From assembly GCF_036327775.1 (NCBI RefSeq), contig NZ_CP109598.1, forward strand, positions 6,925,501 to 6,989,500: a stretch of DNA of 64,000 nucleotides, read 5' to 3'. The notes beneath the pieces were generated by a model. The model made no database searches, was not told the origin of the DNA, and saw only the letters and a program-made list of their open reading frames with translations. This document shows, one piece after another, positions 46,280-55,070 of the stretch; position 1 is the stretch's first letter, and every line of letters begins with the position of its first letter. The stretch comes from Streptomyces sp. NBC_01498 (GTDB lineage Bacteria > Actinomycetota > Actinomycetes > Streptomycetales > Streptomycetaceae). A program made the position numbers and the translations under genes.

Positions 46280-47358
46280 GTCTGCCGGTCCGTGGCGGCC
46301 AGGGCGACCTGGCGCAGCCGGGCGGTGGTCGCTTCCGGGAAGGGCGCCTCGTCCAGTGCGGTGAGGGCCGCCTCCCGGCGCTCCTTGATCATTTCTTCCA
46401 CGGTCTGCCGGGCGCCGGTGGACTCCAGGACGGCCCGGACCTCGGCGGCCCGCTCCTCGTCGAGATCACCGCGCCCGACGAGGTCGCGCAGGGTCGTACG
46501 CTCGCCGGGGGAGGCCCGGCGGAAGGCGAGGGCCATCAGGACCGTGGCCTTGCCCTCGCGCAGATCGTCCAGTATCGACTTTCCGGTCTCGATGGGATCG
46601 CCGAACACACCGAGCAGGTCGTCCCGCAGCTGAAACGCTTCTCCTAGCGGGATGCCGAAGGCCGTGCAGGCGTCGATGACCTCCGGCGCGGCTCCGGCGA
46701 CCGCCGCGCCGATGTGCAGGGGGCGTTCGACGGTGTACTTGGCGGTCTTGTAACGGATGACGTGCAGGGCCGTTTCGACGTCGTCGCTCGGCCGGCCGGT
46801 GGTCTGAAGGTCCAGAAGCTGGCCGTACATGAGCTCGCTGCGCATGTCGGCCACCAGCGGCAGCACCTGGGCGAGCCTGCTCGGTTCGAGACCCGCCGTG
46901 TGCAGGAGCTCGTCGGACCACACCAGCGCCAGGTCGCCCAGGAGGACGGCCGCGCCAAGTCCGTGTGCCTCGGCACGGTCGTGGAGACCACCGCGATCGG
47001 TGTACGCGGCGGCCAGCGCGCGGTGCGCGGACGGCTGCCCGCGACGGACATCGCTGTCGTCCATCACGTCGTCGTGCACCAGGGCGAACACCTGGAACAG
47101 TTCGAGGCTCGCGGCCGCCCGGACGGCGGCCGTCATCTCCCCGTCCCCTCCGGCGGCCTGCCATCCGTAGACGCACAGCACGGACCGCAGCTGTTTCCCG
47201 CCGGCGAGGAACCTGCGCAGGGTGGAGGTCAGATAGAGCAGTTCGGATCCCGGCGCGGCCTCGTCCTTGGCGTCGAGGAATCCGGTGAGAGCCGCGCTCA
47301 CCCTGTCCCGTACGGGCGACATGCCGGGTGGAGCGGTGTCGGGGCGTGTGGTTGTCAT
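46276..47358 (-). CDS. Geranylgeranyl diphosphate synthase (CldA/RmnA-like)
   Basis: A 360-residue trans-prenyltransferase. The first Asp-rich motif is DDVMDD near residue 95, preceded by LVH, and the second is LRDDLLGVFGD near 252; GGKQLR is the family substrate motif. It condenses IPP with allylic diphosphates, probably to C20 given the diterpene cyclases downstream. ATG 47358 (MTTTRPDTAP) is preferred, with AAAGGGGA upstream; a start at 47430 adds residues unlike the family. It is the first gene of the terpene block, 150 bp after the conservon P450. Confidence 0.9.
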   Translation of the reverse strand: MTTTRPDTAPPGMSPVRDRVSAALTGFLDAKDEAAPGSELLYLTSTLRRFLAGGKQLRSVLCVYGWQAAGGDGEMTAAVRAAASLELFQVFALVHDDVMDDSDVRRGQPSAHRALAAAYTDRGGLHDRAEAHGLGAAVLLGDLALVWSDELLHTAGLEPSRLAQVLPLVADMRSELMYGQLLDLQTTGRPSDDVETALHVIRYKTAKYTVERPLHIGAAVAGAAPEVIDACTAFGIPLGEAFQLRDDLLGVFGDPIETGKSILDDLREGKATVLMALAFRRASPGERTTLRDLVGRGDLDEERAAEVRAVLESTGARQTVEEMIKERREAALTALDEAPFPEATTARLRQVALAATDRQT

Positions 47359-47445
47359 GTGTGGTTGATCCCCTTTCGTTCGAGAGCCGCCACGGCGGTT
47401 CCGTTCGGGCAGAGGACGCGGCCAGGACACTGCTTGGCCCCACGG

Positions 47446-47492
47446 GTGTCACGGTGGTGACGGGTACTCGGCCCACGGCACCACCGCGACAC
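47446..47492 (-). terminator. Imperfect hairpin between conservon and diterpene genes
   Basis: GTGTCACGGTGGTG (47446-47459) pairs with 47479-47492 with one mismatch. It lies in the 150-bp gap after cvnE. It may separate the two transcription units or only attenuate read-through. Confidence 0.5.
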
Positions 47493-47508
47493 GGCATGGG
47501 AGGTCAGG

Positions 47509-48816
47509 CTAGGAAGCTGTCACCGACGCACGGTCGCCTGCCGTCGGGGACGACGCCACGGTCGGCTCCGGGCTGGAGGAGCTACGGCTCCAGGGGGTGG
47601 CGCCTTCGGCGTCGGGAGTCAGCGGAGTGAACCGTGCGGGGAGCGACGTGAGCGTCCGGTGGACGGGCCCCTCGCGATAGGTCAACTGATCCGGTTCGAC
47701 GGCCAGTTCGATGTCCGGCAGATAGCTGGTGAGCCTTTCGATCGCGGCGGTCGCGATCAGCAGGGCGAGATCACGCGCCGGGCAGGCGTGCGGCCCGGCG
47801 GCGAACGCCAGATGCGCCTTGCTGCCCGACCGGTAGCCGTCGGTCGGTATCCCCGCGTGCGGACAGGTGTTCGCGGCGGCGTACGACACCATGACGGGGG
47901 AACCGGCGGGGATGTGCGTACCGTGGAAAGTGACGTCCTCCTTCGGGAAGTGGAAGCTGTAGTTGGCCAGCGGCGAGTCGTGCCACAGGGCGTCGTCGAT
48001 GGCGTGCTGGACCGGCAGGCTGCCGGTGGTCAGGGTGCCGAAGTACCGGTCGTCACTCAGCATCCGGACGCAGGTGTTCGCGATGAGGTTGGCCGTCGTC
48101 TCGTTTCCCGCACCGAGCAGGATGATGACCTGGTTCATCACCTCTTCCGGGCTCAACCCGTTGGGGTGATCGATGAACCAGGACGTCAGGTCGTGCCCGC
48201 GCTGCGCGGCCTTGGTCTGGTAAAGGGTCCCCAGATACGCGCCGAACGCCTCCGTGCCGGCCGCCTTCCGCCCCGGATCGGTGTCCACCATGGCCGCGAG
48301 CGTCCCGACCAGCGGGGCCCCGTGCTCGTCCGCCATGCCGAACAGGGCGTTGAAGATCATCAACGGCAGCTGTCGCGCGTACTGGCCGACGAGATCGACC
48401 GTCCCGGCGTCCGCGAAGTCCTGAAGCAGCCTGTCGGCGTAACGGAACGTCAGAACACGGACGTCGTTGGGATCGAGAAGGGCGAAGCTGTCGGTGATCA
48501 CCTTGCGCAGATGCGCGTGCTCCTCGCCGTCGGCGAAGAAGAGACTGGGCCGCCACTCCACCAGGGGTCTGATCGGACTGTTCTCCGGAACCCGGGACAG
48601 CCAACTGCGGGTGTCCTTCGTCCAGGTGGCCGTGTCCTGAAGCAGGTCGAGCGCCGCCTGGTAGTCGGTGACCAGATGGACGAAGAGACCGTTGTCGATC
48701 TCCGCGACCCCGACCGGCCCCTGACGGCGCAGCAGTTCATAGCTGCGCTGGGGATCGGCCGCGTGCGCGGCACCGTGCAGGGGCACGGCTGTGGCGGCAG
48801 ATGGTGTGATGCTCAC
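47509..48816 (-). CDS. cvnE: Conservon cytochrome P450, CYP157-like (CvnE)
   Basis: A 435-residue P450. The I-helix is LLGAGNETTANL and the haem loop is FAAGPHACPAR. The K-helix position that normally holds ExxR reads DDALWHDSPL, so the conserved Glu and Arg are both gone. This loss is known for the CYP157 family found in Streptomyces conservons. The substrate is unknown. The gene overlaps cvnD by four bases and ends the conservon, just before the diterpene genes. The C-terminal 35 residues are a Ser/Pro-rich tail. Confidence 0.9.
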   Translation of the reverse strand: MSITPSAATAVPLHGAAHAADPQRSYELLRRQGPVGVAEIDNGLFVHLVTDYQAALDLLQDTATWTKDTRSWLSRVPENSPIRPLVEWRPSLFFADGEEHAHLRKVITDSFALLDPNDVRVLTFRYADRLLQDFADAGTVDLVGQYARQLPLMIFNALFGMADEHGAPLVGTLAAMVDTDPGRKAAGTEAFGAYLGTLYQTKAAQRGHDLTSWFIDHPNGLSPEEVMNQVIILLGAGNETTANLIANTCVRMLSDDRYFGTLTTGSLPVQHAIDDALWHDSPLANYSFHFPKEDVTFHGTHIPAGSPVMVSYAAANTCPHAGIPTDGYRSGSKAHLAFAAGPHACPARDLALLIATAAIERLTSYLPDIELAVEPDQLTYREGPVHRTLTSLPARFTPLTPDAEGATPWSRSSSSPEPTVASSPTAGDRASVTAS

Positions 48817-49433
48817 GAGACTCCGACTCCGGCCGAGGATATGGAATGGGCGGTCAGTGCGATGAGTGCGTGAAGAGTGCTGTCCATCTCGCGGGCATCA
48901 CAGGTGACGAGCGGGGTTCGCGGGGCGAGGTCGAGCTTCTTGCGCACGACCTCCAAGTCGTAGTCGGGTGAGTCAGGGAAGGTATTGACTGCCACGGCGT
49001 ACGGCAAACCGCGCTCCTCGATGAGATCCATCACCTCGAAGGATTCGTCCAGTCGACGCGTGTCGACCAGGACGAGCGCACCGAGAGCCCCGAACGCGAT
49101 GCCCTCCCACAGGGGAAGGAAGCGGCGCTGCCCCGGAGTTCCGTACAGATACAGGACAACTCGCCCGCCCGGCAGGGTCAGCCGGCCGAAGTCGATGGCG
49201 ACCGTGGTGGTCGTCTTGTCCCGCAGACCGACGAAACTCAGATCGTCGGCGCCGGCCGCCGCGTCCGTCATGACTTCGTCGGTGTGCAGCGTGGGGATCT
49301 GTGAAAGCGTCCTGATCGCCGTCGTCTTGCCGACGCCGAGAGGACCCGCGACAAGGATCTTCGCCCTCTGGTGCTCCCCCTCCGGGAGATACACCGGACG
49401 CGGGCTAGGCGACGCGGAGTGACTGGAGTCCAC
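48813..49433 (-). CDS. cvnD: Conservon small GTPase-like protein (CvnD)
   Basis: A 206-residue Ras-like ATP/GTP-binding protein with P-loop AGPLGVGKTT, Asp in VALIDFG-type switch (VAIDFGRLTL), LYGTPGQRRF (G3) and AVNTFPDSP (G4-like). CvnD proteins act with CvnA-C as a membrane-bound, G-protein-like signalling complex in actinomycetes. ATG 49433 overlaps cvnC by 29 bases. Confidence 0.92.
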   Translation of the reverse strand: MDSSHSASPSPRPVYLPEGEHQRAKILVAGPLGVGKTTAIRTLSQIPTLHTDEVMTDAAAGADDLSFVGLRDKTTTTVAIDFGRLTLPGGRVVLYLYGTPGQRRFLPLWEGIAFGALGALVLVDTRRLDESFEVMDLIEERGLPYAVAVNTFPDSPDYDLEVVRKKLDLAPRTPLVTCDAREMDSTLHALIALTAHSISSAGVGVS

Positions 49434-49785
49434 TCAGCACCTCTTCCATGAGTTGCATCGACGGCCGTCCGGCACGCGAAGGGGCAAGGGCATCCGGCAT
49501 CGGCACACTGGCGTTTAACAGGCCGTCACTGACCAGCTGTTCGGCGAGCATCAGACCGACGCTGGCCGGCAGCGCGAGATAGGCGGCTATCTCGACGGCG
49601 GTGAGGGAACCGTCCGTCACCAGCTCGACCACCCGGCGGTGCGCCGCCGTGTGGTAGGAGGCCAACGGAGCGCCGCTGGCACGCAGGGCCGTGAGCGTGT
49701 CGACGGTGCTGGGCAACGGGGCACCGCCGGCTCCGGTCGCCAGATACGCCGGAAGCAGGCGCCGTTGATGGCCGCGGCTCATCAT
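49405..49785 (-). CDS. cvnC: Conservon DUF742 protein (CvnC)
   Basis: A 126-residue protein with a winged-helix-like middle (AAHRRVVELVTDGSLTAVEIAAYLALPASVGLMLAEQL, split here only by reading) and the DUF742 ending LMEEVLSGLQSL. DUF742 is the third member of every conservon and is thought to bridge the kinase-like and GTPase parts. It overlaps cvnB by four bases and cvnD by 29. Confidence 0.88.
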   Translation of the reverse strand: MMSRGHQRRLLPAYLATGAGGAPLPSTVDTLTALRASGAPLASYHTAAHRRVVELVTDGSLTAVEIAAYLALPASVGLMLAEQLVSDGLLNASVPMPDALAPSRAGRPSMQLMEEVLSGLQSLRVA

Positions 49786-50201
49786 GACGTGCCGTCATGG
49801 ACGCGCGCGGAGACGGACATGTGCTGCTCCCCGAGCTTCTTCGCCTGACGAGCCATCATGTGGACGACCACGCCCATGTGCATCGAGTCGTCGCCCGCGG
49901 CCGCGATCAAGGTGTTGGCACCGGCCGGCATGACCATGTAGGTGCCCTCGGCTATCTTCACGGTCACCGTCTCGATGGGGGTGTCCGCCGCGGCCCCCAG
50001 CGCCGGTATCACGGCGGCGCGCGAGGCCGCGTGCAGGGCGGAGGTCATCGCGGCCATACCGTCCGCGTCGTCGGCCGGAAGATTCCCGGACCGCGCCTGG
50101 ACCATTCCGTCCAGGGTCATGAGCAGGGCGTGACGGACACCTGGAATCTCGGTGATGGGGTTCAGGTACCAGGTCTCGTTCTCGCCGGCGGGCATGGTCA
50201 C
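49782..50201 (-). CDS. cvnB: Conservon roadblock/LC7 protein (CvnB)
   Basis: A 139-residue roadblock/LC7 protein: LNPITEIPGVRHALLMTLDG at the start, then the sheet-forming VIPALGAAADTP and YMVMPAGANTLIAAAG. These proteins work as GTPase-activating or scaffold subunits for CvnD. It overlaps cvnA and cvnC by four bases each, so the set is translated as a unit. Confidence 0.93.
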   Translation of the reverse strand: MTMPAGENETWYLNPITEIPGVRHALLMTLDGMVQARSGNLPADDADGMAAMTSALHAASRAAVIPALGAAADTPIETVTVKIAEGTYMVMPAGANTLIAAAGDDSMHMGVVVHMMARQAKKLGEQHMSVSARVHDGTS

Positions 50202-51598
50202 AGTGTTTCCTCCGAATCAGTACCGGTTCGGCCGCTTTCGAGGCCGTCCTGGAATTCACTCCAGGCTTTGAGAGACCGCTCCGGGTCCGGCGCACGGTAG
50301 GTGGGAGCGGCGAGCCCGCTGGCCGACGCCGAGGGCCCGCGACGGCGACGCTGGGGCAGACCGTCCCCGGCGCCCGGCGCGGCGGCGCGCGGCTTCTCCT
50401 CGGCGACAACGGTCTCGGCGACCGCGGAGGGCCGCCTCTCCGCCTTCGGTGCCACCGCCGGCTGGGCGGCCATCGCCGACTGCGGCTCGGCCTCCTCGTC
50501 GATCGGGGCCAGCAGGTTCGGGGGAATGGTCACCACAGCGCGCACCCCGCCATAGGGAGACGGATGGTCGGTGTCGATGGATACGCGGAAGCCGTAGTCG
50601 GCGACGAGATTGCCGATGGCCGCGAAGCCCTGGGACGGCGGGTCGCCCAGCTCGGTGAGCATCACATCCTGGCTGTCGGCCGACAGCAGCCGTACGCCCC
50701 GCGCGGTCGCTTCCGCCGTCATGCCCTTGCCGGCGTCGTCGATCGTGATGCAGACGTTGCCGTTTCCGGTCTGGATCAGGCTGACCTCCACCGCGAGGTC
50801 GTCGCGGGAGTGCTCCAGCGCGTTGGCCATCAGCTCCGCGCAGGCCACCGCGACGGGCTCGGCGGCACGGCCGACGATCCCGACATTGGACGCGATCCGC
50901 GAGTTGATCTTGATCCGGTCGAAACCGCGCAACCGGGAAGAGGCACCCATCACGATCTCGGCCACGTACGTGTCCTTGCGCACGTGCCCCGGCCAGGCAC
51001 CGCACACGATGGCGGTGCGCTGGATGAGCCGCAGATTCTGCTCGTTGAGATGGTCGGCGGCGAGAATCCGGTGCGTCAGGTGCTGCGACCCGGTGAACTC
51101 CCTCTGCAACGCGTCGAGTTCCGACTGAAGCCGGTACGACAGCGCCTGCGAGTCCTGGCTCGCGCCCCGCAACGCCGCGCGCGCGGCGGCGTCCACCCGA
51201 CGACGGTCGGTCAGGACCATCTCCGAGACCCGGCCGAGCACGGCGTCGAGGAGTTCCGTCTCCTCGGGCCGCGCCTCCCGCTCGTGGAGCAGCCCGGGTA
51301 CGGGGTGGTGGGAGCTGATCAGGCTGAGTCTGAGGGCCGGGAGCCGCGCGGAGGCGAGATGACCCACCTCGGCGCGGAACCGCTCCTCGCGGGCCTCCAG
51401 GTCCCGTGCGCGGGATTCCGCGCCGTGCGCGCGGAGTTCGGCGTGACGCGTACGCGCCTCGGCGCTCTTGAGCGCCGTGTCCATTTCTCTGGACCGTCGC
51501 GTCTGTTTACGACGGGAGAGCGCCAGCAGCAGCGCGACGGCGGCCATGACGACGGTCACGGCGCCGAGCACAACGGCGGGTTCTGAGGGAGAGGTCAC
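50198..51598 (-). CDS. cvnA: Conservon sensor kinase-like protein (CvnA)
   Basis: The 466-residue protein has an N-terminal membrane segment (VVLGAVTVVMAAVALLLAL), a long coiled helical region rich in Arg/Glu, and a C-terminal HATPase (N box ELMANALEHS, G1 DDAGKGM). A clear phospho-accepting His box is not seen, which is usual for conservons. The C-terminal 90 residues are Ala/Pro/Arg-rich. It is the first gene of cvnABCDE; the promoter should lie just upstream of 51598. Confidence 0.92.
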   Translation of the reverse strand: MTSPSEPAVVLGAVTVVMAAVALLLALSRRKQTRRSREMDTALKSAEARTRHAELRAHGAESRARDLEAREERFRAEVGHLASARLPALRLSLISSHHPVPGLLHEREARPEETELLDAVLGRVSEMVLTDRRRVDAAARAALRGASQDSQALSYRLQSELDALQREFTGSQHLTHRILAADHLNEQNLRLIQRTAIVCGAWPGHVRKDTYVAEIVMGASSRLRGFDRIKINSRIASNVGIVGRAAEPVAVACAELMANALEHSRDDLAVEVSLIQTGNGNVCITIDDAGKGMTAEATARGVRLLSADSQDVMLTELGDPPSQGFAAIGNLVADYGFRVSIDTDHPSPYGGVRAVVTIPPNLLAPIDEEAEPQSAMAAQPAVAPKAERRPSAVAETVVAEEKPRAAAPGAGDGLPQRRRRGPSASASGLAAPTYRAPDPERSLKAWSEFQDGLESGRTGTDSEETL

Positions 51599-52395
51599 GG
51601 AAAAAGGGTCCTAGGGATTGAAGGGGGAACGGGCGAGGGCAACGATCCTGTCGGCCGTCCCCGCCCGTGGTGAGGTGTGCCGGGAATTCCGCTTCCCGCG
51701 GGCCCGGCGAAGCCGGAGCGCCGCAGGGGCGGGACGCCGGAGCGGGTCGCGAGACCGGCGGGACCAGGAGCGACGCGGGTTTTCCGCCGATCCCGGAGCG
51801 GGACCGCACGCGAACACAGCGGGCGTCCTTTCCGGCACGTCATAGCTGCTGGCCTCCGACACACAATGGCTGGACTGGTCACGATCGCTCGGGTTCGTGG
51901 AATCCCCCTGGCCGACCGAGGGCGACGCAGGAGTCATCGCCGTCACGTGCTGCCGTGCCGGAGTGGGGGATCACGCCAAAGCGTCGCTAGTTTAGGGGAG
52001 TTGACCTTCATCTCGCATCGCGAGAGGGCCATGGTGAGAGTTCGAGCCATTTCGTGTGTGGCGAAGAACGAGCGCTTCTCAGCTCGCCTTTTCCACTCGG
52101 AAACCGCCAGGAACGGCATCCCCCGGACCGTGGAGCGGGCGAGTCCGCCGTCGCCGGAGGCGGATTCCACCGAGGTGCGAGCGAGAGCCTTTCGCGGTTG
52201 CAACGAACTGAATGGGCGCGTGGCCGACCGCACCCGCCGCCCCCGGAAGTCCGGGCCCCGACGACGGGTCGGCGTCGGCAGGTGTTCGACCGGACGATGC
52301 CACAGGTTCAGACCAGATCCGCCGAGCGCCGAGCCGGACCGGGACCGCCGAGTCGGATCAGGACCGCCGGGCCGGGCCGGGGGCACTGAGCCGGG
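51599..52395. promoter_or_regulatory. 800-bp gap upstream of the conservon, no supported gene
   Basis: Short open frames exist here but none has family features or a good ribosome site. The conservon promoter should lie in the right part of the first 200-400 bp. A 15-bp palindrome TCTCGCATCGCGAGA is at 52011-52025 in an AT-richer stretch (about 51990-52090). The end near the GNAT gene (52310-52400) is low-complexity GGACCGCCG-rich sequence. Confidence 0.45.
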
Positions 52396-53100
52396 TCAGG
52401 ACCGCCGGGCGGCCTCCGGTGCCTGCGCCGGCGCCGGAGGGGCGATTCCGAGAACGGGCAGACAGTCGGCGACCCCGACGAGCTCGATGTCGTCACGCCG
52501 CCGCTTGCTCCACTCCTCGCGGGTCAGCCGCCAGCAGGCGATCTGCGCCCGCTCGCCGCGCCTGGTGTCCCAGGAGACACCGTTCGGCACATAGCCCAGG
52601 GACTCCGAGACACGGTTGGAGGCGTGGTTGTCGACGAACGCGTCGCTGCTCGCCTCACCGGCCCCCATCCCCTCGAAGGCCAGCTCCAGCACCGCCCGGC
52701 GCATCTCCTTCCCGAGCCCGCCGCCGCGCGTACCGGGGCTGAGCCAGGAGAACGTGGTGACCGTTCCGTACGTGCCGAAGTCGATGCCGATCAGATCCTG
52801 CATCCCCACCGGCTCCCCGTCGACGACCACGACGAAGTACAGGCGCCAGGAGCCGGCACCGACCCGGCCCCGGCCGGACCAGATCCCCCGCAGCCAGCGC
52901 CACTCGCGTTCCGGGCTGTCCTCGTACAGGGACATCGGATCGTCGAAGGCCCACGGCGGGCCGGTGGCCACCCCCGCGCGTACGACGGGGACCAGGCGTT
53001 CCAGGAGCTCGTCCGTCGCCCCGAGCAGCGAGAGCCGGGGGGTGTGCACCCGCACGTTCAACGGGGGATACGCGGAGAGCGGTGAGGGGGTCGTCGGCAT
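52396..53100 (-). CDS. GNAT-family N-acetyltransferase (RimJ/RimL-like)
   Basis: A 234-residue acetyltransferase: LNVRVHTPRLSLLGATDELL at the N-terminus, VVVDGEPVGMQDLIG, the acetyl-CoA loop LSPGTRGGGLGKEMR, and the C-terminal NHASNRVSESLGYVPNG. It probably acetylates a protein terminus or a small amine. Not linked to the clusters by anything seen. ATG 53100 is used; a much longer frame upstream on this strand has no homology sense. Confidence 0.85.
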   Translation of the reverse strand: MPTTPSPLSAYPPLNVRVHTPRLSLLGATDELLERLVPVVRAGVATGPPWAFDDPMSLYEDSPEREWRWLRGIWSGRGRVGAGSWRLYFVVVVDGEPVGMQDLIGIDFGTYGTVTTFSWLSPGTRGGGLGKEMRRAVLELAFEGMGAGEASSDAFVDNHASNRVSESLGYVPNGVSWDTRRGERAQIACWRLTREEWSKRRRDDIELVGVADCLPVLGIAPPAPAQAPEAARRS

Positions 53101-53565
53101 GGGCGCAACCCTAGAACGCCTTCTCCCGGCGGGCGATGCCCGTCCGCCACCCCCCGGCCCGGGGCGGCGGACAGGGAGACGAACGGGACAGCGCCACGAC
53201 ACCGGTTCGACAGGCTCACCGCGACGGGCAACCCCGGGAGGTACCGGGCGTGCGGGCGACGGGACGCCCGCGACCCTCGACAGAGGCGAACTCGCCTTCC
53301 CCGGCGGGTATGTCCGGCGAGCGGGGGTGCGTCCGCCGGAGCCTGCCGGCCGAGCGTGACGGCCTCGGCGTCCGGCCACGGAGCACGCGCGAAAACCCGT
53401 TGGCGGACCGCGGCGACCACTGCTACTTTGCCGGAGGCCGTGCGAGAGAACGAGGAGGTGGTACCCGTGAACGCGGTATCGACATGGGTGCTCTCCTCCG
53501 GGGTCACGGTCGGGCGATAGGTCGTCCGGGAGCGCCGCCCACGCGCGCTCCCGAAAGGCACGACC
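53101..53565. other. Divergent gap, no gene seen
   Basis: 465 bp between the divergent GNAT and alpha/beta hydrolase genes. No convincing coding signal. Promoters for both should be here; GAGGAGGTGG near 53450 resembles a ribosome site but is followed by no sustained frame. Confidence 0.4.
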
Positions 53566-54288
53566 ATGCGGTTCACTTCCGAACAGCGCCTCGACGACGG
53601 GGTTCTCGAACGCGAATTCACCCTCGGCGACATCCCCGGCATCCTGTGGACGTCCGGATCCGCACCGGCCCCGCTGATCCTGATCGGCCACAACGGCGGC
53701 CTGCACAAGCGGGAGTCGCGCCTGGTGGCCCGAGCCCGGCACTACGCCGCCCGGTACGGCCACGCGGTGGCCGCCATCGACCACCCCGGACACGGCGACC
53801 GGCCCCGATCCGCCGCCGGCGAACAGGCCCGTGCCGACCTCCGCCGGGCGATGGCGGCCGGCGAACCGGTCGACGGGATCCTCGAATCCTTCGTCGCCCC
53901 GCTGGTCGACACGGCGGTCCCGGAATGGCGGACCACCCTGGACGCACTCCTTTCACTGCCCGAGATCGGCGGCCCGGTCGGGTACTCGGGAATGACCGCC
54001 GTCGGCATCAGGCTGGCGGCGGCCGAACCGCGCATCTCGGCCGCCGGCTTCTTCGCCGGTGGCTACGTGCCCCGCGCCCAGCGCGAGGAGGCCCGGCAGG
54101 TCACCGTTCCCGTGCTGTTCCTGTTGCAGTGGGACGACGAAGGGAACGACCGGCAGCGAGCACTCGACCTGTTCGACGCCTTCGGCACCGAGGAGAAGAC
54201 CCTGCACGCCAACATGGGCGGGCACGCGGGCACCCCGTGGTTCGAGGTGGACGACGGAGCCCGGTTCTTCGCCCGGCACCTGAAGTGA
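53566..54288 (+). CDS. Alpha/beta hydrolase (dienelactone-hydrolase-like)
   Basis: A 240-residue alpha/beta hydrolase. It has LILIGHNGGLHKRE after strand 3, HPGHGDRP, a nucleophile elbow GYSGMTAVGI, an acid in LQWDDEGND and a His in NMGGHAGTPW. The substrate is unknown. Its stop overlaps the GTG start of the WD40 gene by four bases (54285-54288). Confidence 0.85.
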   Translation: MRFTSEQRLDDGVLEREFTLGDIPGILWTSGSAPAPLILIGHNGGLHKRESRLVARARHYAARYGHAVAAIDHPGHGDRPRSAAGEQARADLRRAMAAGEPVDGILESFVAPLVDTAVPEWRTTLDALLSLPEIGGPVGYSGMTAVGIRLAAAEPRISAAGFFAGGYVPRAQREEARQVTVPVLFLLQWDDEGNDRQRALDLFDAFGTEEKTLHANMGGHAGTPWFEVDDGARFFARHLK

Positions 54289-55070
54289 CGCCGCCCCTGC
54301 GGGTCCGCGACGTCGACGGGAGCGGCCCGGTGCTGGTCCGCCGGGCCGACCGGACGCAGATCCGGCACGTCGCCTTCAGCCCGGACGGGCGGCGACTGGC
54401 GACCGGCGGCCAGGACGGCACGGTGCGGGTGTGGGACACCACCGGCCGGGCCGCGCCGACGGTGCTGCGCGGGCACGGCGGGCTGCCGTTCGCCGTGGTG
54501 TTCACGCCGGACGGCCGGCGCCTGGTCAGCGCGGGCGACGACGGCACCGTCCGGCTGTGGGACCCCGACGGGTGGACCCCGCCCGTCGTACTGCGCGGGC
54601 ACCGGGGGTTCGTGTGGCACGTGGCGGTCGGCCCGGACGGCGAGTGGATCGCGAGCACCGGCAAGGACGCCACCGTACGGATCTGGCGGGCCGACGGCAC
54701 GACCTCCGAACCGCTGGTCCTGGAGGGTTTCGGCGCGACCGTCGAGGCCCTGGCGTTCCTGCCGGGCGCGCGGCTGGTCAGCGCCCACGGCGACGGCACC
54801 GTCCGCCGGTGGACCTGCGCCGCCTGCGTCCCCGTCGAGCGGCTCCTCACGGCGGAGGACCCCGACCGGCCCGGCAGTGGCCGACCGGTGTCCGGGCACC
54901 GGTCGGACCGGCCGCGACGAGGCCCACGGCGAACCGGGCCCGGTCGGGCAGCGGATCGTCAGGACGTGGGCACGAAGTCGGGCGGTGGGCGGACACCCGC
55001 AATCGGCCAATTGCTTTCGGCCACCCAAGGATCGCGACTGAGCATTCCTGGAAACTTCCTGCACCCCTGA
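54285..55070 (+). CDS. Short WD40-repeat protein, probably a remnant of a larger WD40/NTPase
   Basis: About 261 residues with four to five WD repeats: HVAFSPDGRRLATGG, DGTVRVWD, DGTVRLWD, DATVRIWR, DGTVRRWT. The run ends in RRWTCAACVPVERLL, which resembles the normal C-terminus of large bacterial nSTAND/WD40 proteins. A full propeller needs seven blades, so this is probably a decayed 3' fragment, with an uncertain start (GTG 54285, overlapping the hydrolase stop). After residue 195 the sequence is Arg/Gly/Pro-rich and probably not folded. Confidence 0.65.
   Translation: MTPPLRVRDVDGSGPVLVRRADRTQIRHVAFSPDGRRLATGGQDGTVRVWDTTGRAAPTVLRGHGGLPFAVVFTPDGRRLVSAGDDGTVRLWDPDGWTPPVVLRGHRGFVWHVAVGPDGEWIASTGKDATVRIWRADGTTSEPLVLEGFGATVEALAFLPGARLVSAHGDGTVRRWTCAACVPVERLLTAEDPDRPGSGRPVSGHRSDRPRRGPRRTGPGRAADRQDVGTKSGGGRTPAIGQLLSATQGSRLSIPGNFLHP

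Noticed and set aside
52396..53793. N-terminal extension of the GNAT protein to 465 residues
   Set aside because: The extra part is Arg/Pro/Gly-rich without family similarity. The GNAT domain begins just after ATG 53100.
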